From an uncultured Clostridia bacterium (GTDB taxonomy: Bacteria > Bacillota_A > Clostridia > Christensenellales > Aristaeellaceae), in NCBI GenBank assembly GCA_947165745.1, contig CAMVBO010000078.1, positions 1 to 7,311 on the forward strand: a stretch of 7,311 nt of DNA. The letters are read 5' to 3'. The position numbers and the translations under genes are program-made. Of the stretch, positions 6,945 through 7,311 are shown one piece after another; position 1 is the stretch's first letter; each line of letters opens with the position of its first letter. Below the pieces are notes generated by a model. The model had not been told where the DNA came from. It saw only the letters and a list, made by a program, of their open reading frames with translations, and searched no databases.

Positions 6945-7009
6945 TTCACACTCACGACAAAACACAAAAAAGTTGTTCCGAAGCAGCTTGTTCTGTCTTA
7001 ATCTATCTT

Positions 7010-7311
7010 TCGATCTGGGCGTCCGTGGGCAGCGTGCTGAACTCACGCTGGAGCATCTCCCGCACGGCGATGAGCACTGAGAGGTGGGTTTGTCAAATCT
7101 TCGATTTGCCAAACCCAGTTTCGCCAAAGGCGAAACCGCGGATTCTCAAATTTGAAATTTGAAAACCGCGCCGTCGTGCCGTATTTCTCGGTGAAACAGG
7201 ACGCCGGAACGGGCTGACGTTCATTGATGTTCATCACGTTCATAGTCCCATTGCCAATGTCCGCCAGCATGTTCGTGCCCCGGAACTGGCCGAGCCGGTT
7301 GGCGACTGCTG
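7010..7311 (-). pseudogene. ParM/StbA-like actin-type partition protein, interrupted fragment
   Basis: Read from the right edge, the minus strand encodes NRLGQFRGTNMLADIGNG then TMNVMNIN and CFTEKYGT, the nucleotide-binding region of ParM/StbA-family actin-like ATPases found on plasmids and conjugative elements of Firmicutes. DIGNGT is the phosphate-2 type motif. After KYGT (about 7174) the frame enters the hairpin array. Family-like sequence resumes in another frame at about 7078 as VLIAVREMLQREFSTLP and DAQIER, ending at a TAG near 7009. The gene is thus split by an insert of about 95 bases, frameshifted and cut at its 3' side; its 5' part lies beyond the window. In its intact form it would form filaments that segregate a plasmid or excised element. 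Here it can only be a relic of such an element. Confidence 0.65.
7086..7170. repeat. Array of three adjacent hairpins inserted in the partition-gene fragment
   Basis: Hairpin 1 pairs GGGTTTGTCAAATC (7086-7099) with GATTTGCCAAACCC (7103-7116), with a single mismatch and a TTC loop. Hairpin 2 is GTTTCGCC-aaa-GGCGAAAC (7118-7136), perfect. Hairpin 3 pairs CGCGG (7137-7141) with CCGCG (7166-7170) and CAAATTT (7147-7153) with AAATTTG (7155-7161). They follow each other with only 0-1 base between. The array separates two pieces of one protein-coding sequence, so it is an insertion rather than an original intergenic structure. No terminal repeats or gene are visible. It is a palindromic repeat, not a CRISPR, because the three units differ and there are no spacers. 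Confidence 0.7.

Noticed and set aside
6966..6989. Possible terminator hairpin after the glycosyltransferase (6970-6977 with 6982-6989, flanked by an A-run)
   Set aside because: On the plus strand the stem has two G-U pairs and no T-run after it. On the minus strand the T-run is placed well, but the stem has two mismatches.
6180..7127. A 315-residue minus-strand frame overlapping the glycosyltransferase and the partition-gene relic
   Set aside because: It reads through the hairpin array and antisense to clear GT2 motifs; its own translation has no family features.
7086..7170. CRISPR-like repeat array
   Set aside because: The three palindromes differ in sequence and length and are contiguous, with no spacers; no cas gene is present.

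Overview
The window looks like a chromosomal accessory region of a fairly GC-rich Clostridia-type Firmicute, probably a gut organism. The evidence is strong AGGAGG-type ribosome binding sites, tightly coupled genes, TCCCTCAG-type palindromic repeats of a style common in gut Clostridia, and a fragment of a ParM/StbA-like partition protein of the sort carried by Firmicute plasmids and conjugative elements. The taxonomic placement is inference; no rRNA or marker gene is present.

Left two thirds (157-4793): an intact, same-strand three-gene operon. The first gene is an acyl/aryl-AMP ligase (acyl-CoA synthetase superfamily) with all core motifs, plus an unusual C-terminal extension of about 150 residues. 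That extension reads as an RsbW/anti-sigma-type HATPase fold whose ATP-binding motifs have decayed. The next two genes are 434-residue paralogues of the condensation-domain / alcohol acyltransferase (HxxxDG) superfamily. The first overlaps the ligase stop by ATGA; the second follows 27 bases later. A third paralogue starts 20 bases further on but is cut off after about 42 homologous residues. The likely logic is carboxylate activation by the ligase and transfer to a hydroxyl or amine acceptor by one or both acyltransferases. No carrier-protein domain is seen, so the activated intermediate may be a CoA thioester or a thioester on a carrier encoded elsewhere. The product cannot be read from the sequence.

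Middle (4937-5918): almost no intact genes. It holds the broken end of the third acyltransferase, a miniature element of about 361 bp with 20-bp terminal inverted repeats (5134-5494) containing nested palindromes, and two likely gene fragments. These are the N-terminal tip of a TMEM175/DUF1211-like membrane protein on the plus strand and the C-terminus of a dicarboxylate/amino acid:cation symporter on the minus strand.

Right (5919-7311): a family 2 glycosyltransferase gene with a clear ribosome binding site, whose 3' end seems frameshifted or truncated. It is followed by a minus-strand fragment of a ParM/StbA-like actin homologue that continues beyond the window. That fragment is interrupted by an array of three adjacent hairpins (7086-7170). 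The right half therefore reads as a graveyard of repeated insertion and deletion next to an intact, undescribed-looking biosynthetic operon.
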